A DNA stretch of 33,970 nt from Acidovorax sp. NB1 (GCF_005405905.1 NZ_BJHU01000007.1:1-33970); one strand, 5' to 3'. Counted from the stretch's first letter, positions 24,274-33,970 are shown. Made by a program: numbers and translations. Notes: generated from the sequence alone by a model not told the origin.

Positions 24274-25758
24274 TCAGAACTGCGATTGCAGCGCGGGGTA
24301 CAGCGCCACAAAGCGGGCATAGCGTTCGGCCAGCAGGGCTTGTTGCGCAGGCTGCGGCAGGAAGGTGGTGTCAGCGGGCAGGGGTTGGCACCAGCGGGCT
24401 TCGTCGCCACCGCAGGCCATGGCGGCCAGCCGCGCGGCGCCCAGAGCCGCTGCGGCGTGTGCGCCCTGCGGGCGTTGCAGTGCTGTGCACAGCGCACTGG
24501 CCAGCAGCTGCGCCCAGGGGTTGCTGCGGGCACCGCCGCCGACGAGGGCGAGGGCCGCTTCACTCCCACTGGCAGCAGCTCCCTGCCCAGCCCCTGCAGC
24601 GCGCATGGCGTTGAGGCCATCCAGCAGGCCAAAGCCCACGCCTTCCATCACGGCATAGGCCAGGTCGGCCGCTTCGTGCTCAGCGCGCAGGCCCATGAAG
24701 ACGCCGGTGGCAGCCGCGTTGTTGTGCGGGGTGCGCTCGCCACTCAGGTAGGGCAAAAACAGCGGGGCCTGCGCCTGGCGGGTGGTGCTGAGGGTGCCCA
24801 CTGCGTCCGACAGTTGCGCCTCGTCGCCGCGCCCTGTGAGCCGCGTGACCCAGCCGAAGGCACTGGCCGCGCTGAGCATGACCGACATGTGGTGCCAGCG
24901 CTGCGGCAGCGCGTGGGCGAAGGCATGCACGGCACGTTCGGTGGCGGGCGCAAAGGCATCCGTCACACGAAAGACCACGCCCGAGGTGCCCAGCGACACA
25001 AAACCCTGGCCCGCAGTGCGGGCGCCCACGCCCACGGCGCTGGCGGCGTTGTCGCCCGCGCCTGCAGCCACAACGACGCTGCCACGGAGCCCCCAGCGCC
25101 GGGCCACATCGCTACGCAGCGTGCCCGTGGGCGCACTGCCCTCGGCCAGCGCGGGCATGTGCGATGTATCGAGCCCGCAGGCCTGCAGCATGGCCGGGCT
25201 CCAGGCGCGGGCCTGCACGTCCAGCCACAGGGTGCCCGATGCGTCGGACATGTCGCTCACTGCATCGCCGGTGAGCTGCAGGCGCAGCCAGTCCTTGGGC
25301 AGCAATACGGTGCGGATCTGCGCAAACACGGCAGGCTCGTGCGTGCGCAGCCACAGCAGCTTGGGCGCGGTAAAGCCGGGCATGGCGAGGTTGCCGGTGA
25401 TCTGGCGTGAGGTGGGCACTGCGGCCTCCAACTGCGCACATTCGGCGCTGGCGCGGCCGTCGTTCCACAAGATGGCCGGGCGCAGCACCTGGCCCTGCGC
25501 GCCCAACACCACGGCGCCATGCATGTGGCCCGAGAGGCCGATGCCCCGCACCTGCGCCCACGCAGCGGGCACCTGGGCACGCAGCTGCGCCACAGCAGCT
25601 TCCACCGCCGCCCACCAGTCGGCCGGGTGCTGCTCGCTCCACGTGGGCTGGGGGCGGTGCTGGGGCACGGCAGCATCGGCCGTGGCGACCACGGCGTGCG
25701 CGTCGTCCAGCAGCAGGAGCTTGACACCCGAGGTGCCCAAATCAATTCCGAGGTACAT
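24274..25758 (-). CDS. mtlY: Xylulokinase
   Basis: A 494-residue FGGY-family kinase that phosphorylates D-xylulose, the product of D-arabitol oxidation. The N-terminal ATP-binding start is MYLGIDLGTSGVKLLLLD, then SGHMHGAVVL and the sugar-site segment ILWNDGRASAEC. The C-terminal half shows GAGDNAASAVGVG, FVSLGTSGVVF and LVGGGARSNPWAQLLAS. These fit XylB more than glycerol or gluconate kinases. It lies 160 nt after mtlR, the widest gap inside the downstream part of the operon, and that gap contains a repeat (25787-25812). Confidence 0.9.
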   Translation of the reverse strand: MYLGIDLGTSGVKLLLLDDAHAVVATADAAVPQHRPQPTWSEQHPADWWAAVEAAVAQLRAQVPAAWAQVRGIGLSGHMHGAVVLGAQGQVLRPAILWNDGRASAECAQLEAAVPTSRQITGNLAMPGFTAPKLLWLRTHEPAVFAQIRTVLLPKDWLRLQLTGDAVSDMSDASGTLWLDVQARAWSPAMLQACGLDTSHMPALAEGSAPTGTLRSDVARRWGLRGSVVVAAGAGDNAASAVGVGARTAGQGFVSLGTSGVVFRVTDAFAPATERAVHAFAHALPQRWHHMSVMLSAASAFGWVTRLTGRGDEAQLSDAVGTLSTTRQAQAPLFLPYLSGERTPHNNAAATGVFMGLRAEHEAADLAYAVMEGVGFGLLDGLNAMRAAGAGQGAAASGSEAALALVGGGARSNPWAQLLASALCTALQRPQGAHAAAALGAARLAAMACGGDEARWCQPLPADTTFLPQPAQQALLAERYARFVALYPALQSQF

Positions 25759-25786
25759 GGTGAATGAAGGGTCGATGGCAGGCCCT

Positions 25787-25812
25787 GGCTTCGACAGGCC
25801 CAGCTCGAAAGG
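25787..25812. repeat. Short abundant-type repeat (TTCGACAGGC family)
   Basis: GGCTTCGACAGGCCCAGCTC and the following GAAAGG match the TTCGACAGGCTCAGC-type repeat that is very common between genes in betaproteobacteria. It lies in the mtlR-mtlY gap. From memory of the repeat, not from a search. Confidence 0.5.
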
Positions 25813-25918
25813 TGGTTGGGTGATGGGCGATTTGCAGCGGTGAGCCGGTGATGGGATGTGGGACAGGGCCGCCCGCACACTCACTGGCCCTCACCACCAC
25901 CCAAGGCGCTGCGACGCA

Positions 25919-26851
25919 TCAAACCTTGCCAAACCTCCCCGCACCCTGCTTGCGGAACTCGCTGGGCGTCATGCCCTTGATGTCCAGGAAGCGGCGGTTG
26001 AAGTTGGCCATGTTGTTGAAACCCACGTCGTACGCGATGTGGGTGATGTAGCGGTCGGACTCCATGAGCAACTGGCAGGCACGGTTCACGCGCACCAGGT
26101 TCACGAAGTCGGTGAAGGTATTACCCGTGGCGCGCCGGAAGAAGCGCGAAAAGCGGCTTTCCGTCATGCCCAGCTCCTGGGCCAGGTCGGCGGCGGCCAG
26201 CGGCTCGGCCAGGTGGTCGGTGATGCGGCTCACGATGGCGTTGATCTGGTCCAGCTGGGCATCGTTGTCCTCGCTTTGCAGCTGCGTGCTCGACAGCAGG
26301 CGAAAGTCGGTGCAACGCGCCAGGTCGCTCAAAAATTCGCAGAACGCGCCGAACCGGGCCAGGCCCTGGCGCGCCTTGATGCGGTGCCAGTGCTCGTGCG
26401 CCTGCGATTCCATGCCGAAGAACTCGATGCCGTGGCGCGCACGCTCCAGCAGGGGCAGCACCTCGCGCAGCTCGGGGATGCTTTCGCTGCTGGCCACCAG
26501 CGGCGCGTGCGAGAACTGGATCACCAGGTCGCGCAGCGGCACGCCGCCTTCGGGCAGGTCCATGCTGATCCAGTTGTGCGGCAGGCGCGGGCCCGTGAGC
26601 ACCAGGTGGCCGGGCTGGAACTGCCCGATCCAGTCGCCCACGAAGACCTTGCCCGAGGTGGCCGTGATCAGGTGCAGCTCGTACTCGTCGTGGTAGTGCC
26701 AGCGCGCCAGCGGCGTGGGAAAGCCATGCGACAGGCAGCGGATGAAGCCCGCCGTGTCCGGCGACTCGTAGCCCAGCTCGGGCGAGCGCACATAGTCGTG
26801 CTCCAGCTCAGGTTTGGTCTGGCGCGGGGCGGTGGGCGTTTTCACGGTCAT
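25919..26851 (-). CDS. mtlR: AraC-family regulator of the polyol operon
   Basis: A 310-residue regulator. The N-terminal part is a cupin-like sensor domain (WHYHDEYELHLITATSGKVFVGDWIGQFQPGHLVLTGPRLPHNW region, about residues 50-95). The C-terminal ~100 residues hold two helix-turn-helix motifs: AAADLAQELGMTESRFSRFFRRATG and ITHIAYDVGFNNMANFNRRFLDIKGMTPSEFRK, the AraC signature. In the Pseudomonas mtl system an AraC protein activates the operon on mannitol, sorbitol or arabitol. Here the gene is inside the operon, 30 nt after mtlD, so it may regulate its own synthesis. Confidence 0.88.
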   Translation of the reverse strand: MTVKTPTAPRQTKPELEHDYVRSPELGYESPDTAGFIRCLSHGFPTPLARWHYHDEYELHLITATSGKVFVGDWIGQFQPGHLVLTGPRLPHNWISMDLPEGGVPLRDLVIQFSHAPLVASSESIPELREVLPLLERARHGIEFFGMESQAHEHWHRIKARQGLARFGAFCEFLSDLARCTDFRLLSSTQLQSEDNDAQLDQINAIVSRITDHLAEPLAAADLAQELGMTESRFSRFFRRATGNTFTDFVNLVRVNRACQLLMESDRYITHIAYDVGFNNMANFNRRFLDIKGMTPSEFRKQGAGRFGKV

Positions 26852-26881
26852 GGCTGTGCGTGGGCCGACGTTACACCAGCA

Positions 26882-28273
26882 TCAGGCGCTCGTCCGCTGT
26901 GCCACAAAGGCCACCACGCGGGCGTAGGCTTTGCGCAGGGCGTCCACCAGCTGGGGGTGGCTTGCCATTTCGCCCCACAGGGTCGTGTCTGCCGCATAGG
27001 CCGCCACCGGGTCAGGCGCGTCGCAGATGGCATGGGCCATGGCCGGGTCCATGGCCTGGTCCTGGTAGGTGTAGGGGATCTGCCCTGCGTGCCAGCGTTG
27101 CAGGTAGGCCAGGAACAGCGCAGGCAGCATTGCCACGCTGTCAAACGATGCATTGCGCGCCAGCTTGTCGCGGATGGTGGGCGCGATCATGCCGGGGATC
27201 TTGGAGAACGCGTCCATGGCCACACGCTGGTTGGTGTCCGCGATGGCGGGGTTGCCGAAGCGGTCCAGCACCACGTCGCGGTAACGTTCCAGATCGATGG
27301 GGCACGGCAGCAGCACGGGGATCGCATCGTCGGTCACGTAGTCGTAGGCCATCTGGCGGATAGCCGCATCGTGCGTGCCTTCGTGGATGTACTGGTAGCC
27401 CGCCAGCGTGCCCGCCCAGGCAATGCAGCTGTGCGTGGCGTTGAGCAGGCGGATCTTGGCCTCTTCGTGCGCCTGCACCGATTGCACCATCTCCACGCCC
27501 ACCGTCTCCCACGCGGGGCGGCCGGCGATGAAGTCGTCTTCGATGACCCACTGGATGAAGCTCTCGCCCATGAGCGCTGCCTTGTCGTCCCAGCCGGTGG
27601 CGGCGCGCACGCGCTCGGCCACATCGGGTGTGGGGCGCGGGGTGATGCGGTCCACCATGGCGTTGGGACTCGTGGTGTTCTGCTCCACCCAGGTTTTCAA
27701 CTGCGCATCGCCCAGCGCGTCGATGAACTGCAGCAGCCCGCTGCGCGAGCGCTCGCCGTTATGGCGCAGGTTGTCGCAGTTCATCAGCGTGACGGGGCCT
27801 GCGCCCGAGCGCATGCGTGCGCGCAGGATGCTCACCAGGCCGCCGTAGATGGTGTGGCCCGCCTGGCCGGCCTTCACGGCTGCAAGGTCGGCGCGCAGGT
27901 CGGCAAAGGTCGCCCAGTCGAGCTCGTTGCGCGCGTCCAGGTAGTAGCCCGCTTCAGTGACCGTGAACGAGATGATGCGCGTGGCCGGGTCTGAACCCAT
28001 GGCGATGAGCGGGGCCAGGTCATCCTGATAGGGAATCACGCGCTGTATGGATTCGATGACGGTGTAGCTGCGCTCGCCCTGGGGCGTGACCGTCTCCAGC
28101 GTGTAGCGCCCGCCCTGCGCTTGCAGTGCGGCGATGGTGTCGGCCATGTCGGGACGCAGGTTGCCGCCCGCGATGGCCCAGCCGGTGTCGCCCTGTTGGC
28201 GCAATGCGTGGACATAGACGGCCTGGTGCGCGCGATGGAACGAGCCCAGGCCCAGGTGCAGGATGAAATTCAT
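26882..28273 (-). CDS. mtlD: Mannitol dehydrogenase (polyol:NAD oxidoreductase)
   Basis: A 463-residue long-chain polyol dehydrogenase that oxidises mannitol to fructose, and in related enzymes also sorbitol and D-arabitol. The NAD-binding start is HLGLGSFHRAHQAVYV; the family signature SPNAMVDRITP is near residue 205; FIQWVIEDDF and ATHSCIAW fit the polyol-specific family. The start MNFILHLG is chosen over MSSRT five codons upstream. It follows the SDR gene by 22 nt. Having both XylB-like and fructokinase genes in the operon matches an enzyme that gives both xylulose and fructose. Confidence 0.9.
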   Translation of the reverse strand: MNFILHLGLGSFHRAHQAVYVHALRQQGDTGWAIAGGNLRPDMADTIAALQAQGGRYTLETVTPQGERSYTVIESIQRVIPYQDDLAPLIAMGSDPATRIISFTVTEAGYYLDARNELDWATFADLRADLAAVKAGQAGHTIYGGLVSILRARMRSGAGPVTLMNCDNLRHNGERSRSGLLQFIDALGDAQLKTWVEQNTTSPNAMVDRITPRPTPDVAERVRAATGWDDKAALMGESFIQWVIEDDFIAGRPAWETVGVEMVQSVQAHEEAKIRLLNATHSCIAWAGTLAGYQYIHEGTHDAAIRQMAYDYVTDDAIPVLLPCPIDLERYRDVVLDRFGNPAIADTNQRVAMDAFSKIPGMIAPTIRDKLARNASFDSVAMLPALFLAYLQRWHAGQIPYTYQDQAMDPAMAHAICDAPDPVAAYAADTTLWGEMASHPQLVDALRKAYARVVAFVAQRTSA

Positions 28274-28295
28274 GGTGCGTGAAGACAACAGGGTT

Positions 28296-29026
28296 CTAGA
28301 GGTCGAAATTCGTCGGCATCATCACGACGTCGCGGATGGTCATGCCGCGTGGGCGGGTGAGCATGAAAAGCACCACGTCGGCCACTTCAGAGGCCTCGAT
28401 CAGGCTGCCGCTGGCCTTGGCTTCAGCCAGCTTTTCGGCAGGCCAGTCGGCCAGCAGCGAGGTGATGACGGGCCCAGGCGAGATGGAACCCACGCGGATG
28501 CCGTGCTTGAACACCTGGCGGCGCACGGTCTGCACAAAGCAGTTGACCGCCCACTTGGACGATGCATAGACGGGCTCCCACGGCGTAGGGAAATGCGCGG
28601 CCAGCGAGCTGGTGACGATGATGTCGCCCCGGCCGCGCTCGATCATGTGGGGCAGCACGTTGTGCACGTTCTTCATCACCACGTTGACGTTCAGGTTGAG
28701 CATGCGGTCGATGGCGTCGGGGTCGGCATCCACCAGATCGCCGCCCACGTACAGCCCCGCATTGGCGTGGAAGATGTCGAGCTGCCCAGCGAGCGCCAGA
28801 GTACGCTGCAGCAGGCTGGCGCACTGCTTGGCATCGAGCAGATCCAGTACCAGCGGCGAGGCGTTCGCGCCGATGGCTGCGCAGGCCTTGCCCAGCGCGG
28901 CCTCGTCGCGGTCGATCAGCACCACGCGTGCGCCCGCATCGGCAATGGCCTTGGCGCTGGCGAACCCGATGCCCGAGGCGGCGCCGGTGACGGCCGCCAC
29001 CTGCCCTTGCAGATCCCGCGCCGCGC

Positions 29027-29030
<4 letters not shown>
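28296..29030 (-). CDS. Short-chain dehydrogenase/reductase, probable polyol dehydrogenase
   Basis: A 244-residue classical SDR. The cofactor motif is TGAASGIG (15-22) with D40 at the end of the second strand (VVLIDRD), favouring NAD. The structural motif is NAG (90-92), and the catalytic residues are S142 (VTSS), Y155 and K159 (YASSK). Its ATG overlaps the mtlK stop codon (ATGA), so it is translated with the transporter. Such a gene is absent from the textbook Pseudomonas mtl operon; position suggests a second polyol dehydrogenase with a different preference (for example sorbitol), which is inference. Confidence 0.85.
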
Positions 29031-30070
<1,040 letters not shown>

Positions 30071-30146
30071 TCTAGAGCTCCAAAAAACAGATTGATTCCG
30101 GTCCGCCAGCAGCGGTGGTGTGAACAGCGATGCAAGGCGAGGTAGC

Positions 30147-30219
30147 CGCGGAACCGGCTTTGCCGGGCCGCTGGCTGCGCACCCTTGAGGGGGAGGCGCC
30201 GAAGGCGCTTCGGGGGGGA
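30147..30219. repeat. GC-rich Comamonadaceae intergenic repeat between mtlG and mtlK
   Basis: Contains a CCGGC-TTT-GCCGG hairpin (30154-30166), the string CCCTTGAGGGGGAGGC, and a GGCGCC-GAA-GGCGC hairpin (30195-30208), ending just before the mtlG stop codon. The arrangement is one I recognise from many Acidovorax-type intergenic regions. It lengthens the mtlG-mtlK gap to 150 nt. Confidence 0.6.
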
Positions 30220-30220
30220 G

Positions 30221-31066
30221 TCATTTCACCGCGCCGAACGTGAGGCCCTGGACGAGCTGCTTCTGGCTGAACCAGCCGAACACCACGATGGGCGCAATGG
30301 CCATCAGCGACGCGGCGGACAGCTTGGCCCAGAACAAACCTTCGGGGCTGGAGTAGGACGCGATCAGCGTGGCCAGCGTGCCGGCCTTGGCGGCGCTGAG
30401 GTTCAGGCTCCAGAAGGCTTCGTTCCACGACAGCACCAGGCACAGGAGGCCGGTGGATGCCAGGCCCCCCATGCCCAGGGGCAGCAGCACCAGGCGCACC
30501 TCCTGCCACAGCGTGGCGCCGTCCATGCGCGCAGCCTCCAGGATCTCGTGCGGGATGTCCTTGAAGTGCGAATACAGCATCCAGACCATGATGGGCAGGT
30601 TGGACAGCGCGAACACGATGATCAGCGCGAGCTGCGTGTCGAGCAGGTGGCTCTTTTGCGCCAGCACGTAGATGGGCACCAGCGCGCCCACGGCGGGCAT
30701 CATCTTGGTCGAGAGCATCCACATGAGGATGTCCTTGGTGTACTTGCCCTTGAAGAAGGCCATGGCGTAGGCCGCAGGGGCGGCCAGCATCAGGCCCAGC
30801 ACGGTGGACAGCACGCTGGTGATGACCGAGTTCTTGGCGTACAGCAGGTAGTCGCTGCGCTCCTGCACCTCATGGAAATTCTCCAGCGTGGGCGTGAAGA
30901 CGAACAGCGGCGGCACGGCAATGGCCTGCAGCTCGGTCTTGAAGGCCGTGAGGAACAGCCACCCCAGCGGGAAGAACAGCAGCAGGGCCACGCCCCAGGC
31001 GGCTGCGGTGCGCAGCGCGAGCAGACCGAGCGGAAAGTTGGATCGGCGTCGAGTTGTGGTTGTCAT
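30221..31066 (-). CDS. mtlG: ABC transporter permease (second)
   Basis: A 281-residue inner-membrane permease with six predicted helices, of the MalG type. The N-terminal helix runs AAAWGVALLLFFPLGWLFLTAFKTE. The EAA loop that contacts the ATPase reads EILEAARMDGATLWQEVRLVLLP. It starts 18 nt after mtlF. With MtlF it should form the transport channel for the polyol. Confidence 0.93.
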   Translation of the reverse strand: MTTTTRRRSNFPLGLLALRTAAAWGVALLLFFPLGWLFLTAFKTELQAIAVPPLFVFTPTLENFHEVQERSDYLLYAKNSVITSVLSTVLGLMLAAPAAYAMAFFKGKYTKDILMWMLSTKMMPAVGALVPIYVLAQKSHLLDTQLALIIVFALSNLPIMVWMLYSHFKDIPHEILEAARMDGATLWQEVRLVLLPLGMGGLASTGLLCLVLSWNEAFWSLNLSAAKAGTLATLIASYSSPEGLFWAKLSAASLMAIAPIVVFGWFSQKQLVQGLTFGAVK

Positions 31067-31084
31067 GATCGTTGCCCCTGGGTC

Positions 31085-31948
31085 TTACTTGTCGAGGTTC
31101 TTGCCGACCATGCGGATCAGGAACACGGCCGCGATGTTGGCCAGCACCACCGCGAACAGCGCTCCGGCCGAGGCCACGCCTGCGTCGAAGTTGAGCAGCG
31201 CCTGCTTGAAGATCAGGAAGGTGACGTTGGTGCTCGCATCGCCGGGGCCACCGGCGGTGGTCGTGTAGATCTCGGCAAAGATGCTGAGCAGGAAGATGAG
31301 TTCGATCATGACCACCACGGCCACCGAGCGGCCCAGGTGGGGCACGTACAGGTAGCGCAGCTGCTGCAGGTAGTTGGCGCCGTCCATGCGCGACGCTTCC
31401 AGCTGCTCGTGGTTCATGCTCTGCAGCGCGGTCATGAAGATCAGCGTGGCGAAGGGCAGCCACTGCCACGACACCATGACGATGACCGAGAACAGCGGGT
31501 GGTCGGTGAGCCAGTCCACCGGCGCCGCGCCGAAGAACATCCACACCTGCGCGAGCACGCCGTAGATGGGGTTCATCATCATGTTCTTCCACATCAGTGC
31601 GTTCACCGTAGGCATGACGAAGAACGGCGAGATCAGCAGCACCCGCACGATGCCCCGGCCCGGAAACGGCTCGTTGATGAGCAGCGCTATCGCCACGCCC
31701 AGCACCACGGTGATGAGGATCACACTCCCGAGCAGCAAGATGGTGTTGACCACCGCTGTACCGAACGACGGGTCGGTGACGAAGAATTCGAAATTCTCCA
31801 GGCCCGCAAAACCCGACTGGTCGGGCTGCATCAGGTTGTAGCGGATGAGCGAGAAATAGATCGTCATCACCAGCGGCACGATCATCCACAGGAAGAGCGT
31901 GGCCATGGCTGGCGTGAGCAGCAGGCGGGGGAGCAGGCGGCGGTTCAT
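31085..31948 (-). CDS. mtlF: ABC transporter permease (first)
   Basis: A 287-residue permease of the MalF type but with a short N-terminus and six predicted helices. It opens LLLTPAMATLFLWMIVPLVMTIYFSLIRYN; the EAA loop is EQLEASRMDGANYLQQLRYLYVPHLG. It lies 230 nt after mtlE, with the large hairpin 32059-32184 in between, and 18 nt before mtlG. Confidence 0.93.
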   Translation of the reverse strand: MNRRLLPRLLLTPAMATLFLWMIVPLVMTIYFSLIRYNLMQPDQSGFAGLENFEFFVTDPSFGTAVVNTILLLGSVILITVVLGVAIALLINEPFPGRGIVRVLLISPFFVMPTVNALMWKNMMMNPIYGVLAQVWMFFGAAPVDWLTDHPLFSVIVMVSWQWLPFATLIFMTALQSMNHEQLEASRMDGANYLQQLRYLYVPHLGRSVAVVVMIELIFLLSIFAEIYTTTAGGPGDASTNVTFLIFKQALLNFDAGVASAGALFAVVLANIAAVFLIRMVGKNLDK

Positions 31949-32058
31949 GGGAGTCTCGGAGAAATCTGGACGGGGTCACACCCTGAAGGCCAGAGCGAAG
32001 AGAGCGACAAGACAGGCTTCGAGTCGGGGTGCATCAGGCGAAGCTACCGACATCGGAG

Positions 32059-32184
32059 AAGTAAGCGTTCAGCCGGCGTAGCGAGCGGTCCGAGGTGGGG
32101 GTGCTGTACCGGAGCCGTACTATCGTACGGCGAGGAACACCACCCCCAGATCGGGCCGCGCAGTAGCCGGATGAATGCTTACTT
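32059..32184 (-). terminator. 126-bp hairpin at the mtlE stop codon
   Basis: Outer arms at 32059-32077 and 32166-32184 match at 16 of 19 positions and take in the mtlE stop codon. Inside, TGGGGGTG pairs with CACCCCCA (32096-32103 / 32141-32148), and the apex is GCCGTAC-TATC-GTACGGC (32114-32131). No T-run follows. In ABC uptake operons such a structure between binding-protein and permease genes protects the upstream mRNA and lowers downstream expression; that is the likely role. Confidence 0.75.
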
Positions 32185-33510
32185 GTAGTAGCCGGCCTTC
32201 TTCATCTCGCGGTCGGCCGACACCTGCGATGCCTTCAGCGCCGCATCCACCGTCGTCTTGCCCGCGAGCGCAGCGCTCATCTGCTGCCCCACGGCGATGC
32301 CGATGGCCTGGAACTCAGGGATGGCCGCGAACTGCACGCCCACGTACGGGCTCTTGGGCAGGGTCGAATCGGTCGGGTTGGCCGAGTCGATGGCGACCTT
32401 CTCGGCGGCGGCAAAGCGCGCGGCCTTCTGGAACTCGGGCGACGCATAGGTGCTCTTGCGCGTGCCGGTGGGCACGTTGGCCCAGCCGTTGGTCTTGGCC
32501 ACGAGCTGCACATACTCCTTGCTGGTGGACCAGGTGATGAACTTCTGCGCGGCGTCCACCTTCTTCGAACCGGCGGGGATGGCCAGGTTCCAGGACCACA
32601 GCCAGTTGGCGCCCTTGGGGGTGTTCATGGTAGGTGCCTGGGCAAAGGCCATCTGGTCGGCGACCTTGGACTGCTTGGGATCGCTCACGAACGATGCGGC
32701 GATGGTCGCATCGATCCACATGCCGCACTTGCCGGAGTTGGTCAGCGCCAGGATCTCGTTGAAGCTGTTGGCCGACGAACCGGGCGGGCCGTAGTTCTTG
32801 AGCAGGTCCACGTAGAAGGTGATCGCATCCTTCCAGGGCTTGGATTCGAGCTGCGGCTTCCACTGCATGTCGAACCACTGGCCGCCGAAGGTGTTGACCA
32901 GCGTGGACAGGAAGGCCATGTTGTCGCCCCAGCCCGGCTTGCCGCGCAGGCAGATGCCGTACACGCCGTTCTTGGGGTCGTGGATCTTGGCGGCCAGATC
33001 CTTGATCTGCGGCCAGGTGGGGCGCTCGGGCACCTGCACGCCGGCCTTGTCGGCCAGGTCCTTACGGTACATGAGCATCGAACTTTCGCCGTAGAACGGC
33101 GCGGCGAACAGCTTGCCGTCGATGGACAGGCCGTTGCGCACGGCGGGCAGCAGGTCGTCCACGTCGTAGGCGGCGTCGGTCTTGAGTTCCTGCAGCCAGC
33201 CCTTCTTGCCCCAGATGGGGGCTTCGTACATGCCGATGGTCATCACGTCGAACTGGCCGCCCTTGGTGGCGATGTCGGTAGTGACGCGCTGGCGCAGCAC
33301 GCCTTCTTCCAGCGTGACCCACTTGAGCTTGATGTCGGGATTGGCCTGCTCGAAGTTCTTGGAAAGCTTCTGCATCTCGATCATGTGGCCGTTGTTCACG
33401 GTGGCAATCACGAGTTCGGTCTGCGCATGCGCAGCGGCGCCGCACAGCGATGCCGCCAGGGCAGCAACGGCCAGGGCCAGGCGGGTGTGTGGACGGGTGG
33501 AACGGGGCAT
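32179..33510 (-). CDS. mtlE: Polyol-binding periplasmic protein
   Basis: A 443-residue solute-binding protein of extracellular family 1 that captures the polyol for MtlFGK. The signal peptide is residues 1-29, cleaved after AHA. Mature motifs: TELVIATVNNGHMIEMQKLSKNFEQANPDIKLKWV, GQFDVMTIGMYEAPIWGKKGWL, and APFYGESSMLMYRKDLADKAG. KANGWAN-type segments near 360 (AKTNGWANVPTGTRKSTYAS) fit the sorbitol/mannitol binding subgroup (SmoE/MtlE). AGGAGA lies 7 nt before the ATG. It is the first gene of the operon. Confidence 0.93.
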   Translation of the reverse strand: MPRSTRPHTRLALAVAALAASLCGAAAHAQTELVIATVNNGHMIEMQKLSKNFEQANPDIKLKWVTLEEGVLRQRVTTDIATKGGQFDVMTIGMYEAPIWGKKGWLQELKTDAAYDVDDLLPAVRNGLSIDGKLFAAPFYGESSMLMYRKDLADKAGVQVPERPTWPQIKDLAAKIHDPKNGVYGICLRGKPGWGDNMAFLSTLVNTFGGQWFDMQWKPQLESKPWKDAITFYVDLLKNYGPPGSSANSFNEILALTNSGKCGMWIDATIAASFVSDPKQSKVADQMAFAQAPTMNTPKGANWLWSWNLAIPAGSKKVDAAQKFITWSTSKEYVQLVAKTNGWANVPTGTRKSTYASPEFQKAARFAAAEKVAIDSANPTDSTLPKSPYVGVQFAAIPEFQAIGIAVGQQMSAALAGKTTVDAALKASQVSADREMKKAGYYK

Positions 33511-33948
33511 CGGAACGTCTCCTGCGTAGTTGGTATGGATCGGCCATTCAACGCCAGTCGGATCGCGGCATTGATGGCCTGAACGATACCGATGCTCTGA
33601 TGCTCAGTTGATACTTTGAAAAGCCTTACACATACTAATTTTCGCCAGAATCTCAGGATTTATACCTAGATATATCAATTGGGTATGTGCATTGTGTGCC
33701 TGGGATGCCTGCCATGGCCCGGCGATGCGCTCGCAAATTTCGGCACAGGTGCGCGCCCCGTGTGCGCCAACTGTTTCTAATACTGGAACAGTCAGTTCGC
33801 GACCCGGTGGTTTTTCCCTGAACACCATCGGCGTACAGTTCAACCCATCGATGAGCCGAACCCGCAAGGCGACTCACCGAACCCGGTTCAGGAATGGTTT
33901 TTTGGCCCGGCTTTTTTGAGACGCTTTTTAACTTCAAGGATTTTCATC
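33511..33948. other. 438-bp divergent control region of the mtl operon
   Basis: No protein gene is visible. It must hold the mtlE promoter and that of the plus-strand gene at 33949. On the minus strand TATAAA (33664-33659) is a possible mtlE -10 with no good -35, as expected for an AraC-activated promoter; this would give a leader of ~140 nt. A dyad ATACC...GGTAT spans 33662-33686 over that -10. Another dyad lies at 33770-33792, and GAACCCGGTTC at 33879-33889 is a perfect palindrome with CCGAACCCG repeated just upstream. Confidence 0.5.
33770..33792. promoter_or_regulatory. Dyad, possible operator
   Basis: ACTGTTTC-TAATACT-GGAACAGT: two 8-nt half-sites, seven of eight positions complementary plus one G-T, around a 7-nt centre. 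It lies in the middle of the divergent region and is a plausible regulator site. Which protein binds is unknown. Confidence 0.4.
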
Positions 33949-33970
33949 ATGAACAACACCGCACGTTTCC
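33949..33970 (+). CDS. Start of an unknown gene, cut by the right edge
   Basis: ATG with AAGGA 8 nt upstream (33936-33940), giving MNNTARF before the window ends. Seven codons are too few to name it. The gene is divergent from the mtl operon and could be co-regulated with it. Confidence 0.55.

Overview
The window looks like a chromosomal piece of a GC-rich betaproteobacterium of the Comamonadaceae, most like Acidovorax. This rests on the gene families, the strong codon bias (many non-genic frames stay open), and several intergenic repeats of a kind I recognise from that family. I could not run a database search, so the genus is an inference.

Left edge (1-172): the end of an IS21-family insertion sequence runs off the window, with the first codons of its transposase on the minus strand. 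Then comes a 921-residue DUF349 protein (minus strand). It is followed by a 1.1 kb gap holding a strong minus-strand intrinsic terminator, a matching promoter and several hairpins, which together look like an unannotated ~227-nt small RNA (3545-3771).

Housekeeping block (4.0-17.4 kb): a lytic transglycosylase; glyA behind a ZTP (pfl-motif) riboswitch; nrdR; a DMT exporter; aroC with a lipoprotein 5'-nucleotidase downstream; an exported caspase-like protein; a two-CBS-domain protein divergent from metY, which is followed after 2 nt by an alpha/beta hydrolase; a DUF418 membrane protein; and a DUF962 (Mpo1-like) protein.

Middle (17.5-23.1 kb): a YihY/BrkB membrane protein and a DUF2069 protein are separated by a 273-bp element with 34-bp terminal inverted repeats and two nested palindromes. 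Next are an FAD-linked hydroxyacid dehydrogenase, a 114-bp hairpin, two GNAT acetyltransferases, a SUKH-like protein and a small membrane protein.

Right third (23.2-33.5 kb, all minus strand): a complete polyol uptake and catabolism operon in the order mtlE-mtlF-mtlG-mtlK-SDR-mtlD-mtlR-mtlY-mtlZ. The ABC transporter imports mannitol, sorbitol or arabitol. Two dehydrogenases oxidise the polyol to a ketose. The sugar kinases phosphorylate fructose (MtlZ) or xylulose (MtlY). Compared with the Pseudomonas mtl operon it carries an extra SDR gene, and the AraC regulator lies inside the operon. A 126-bp hairpin starts at the mtlE stop codon and probably sets a high ratio of binding protein to permease. 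A plus-strand gene begins at the right edge.

The most notable non-coding signals are the candidate small RNA, the ZTP riboswitch with a visible switching helix, the 273-bp nested palindrome, and two large post-stop hairpins with related architecture.
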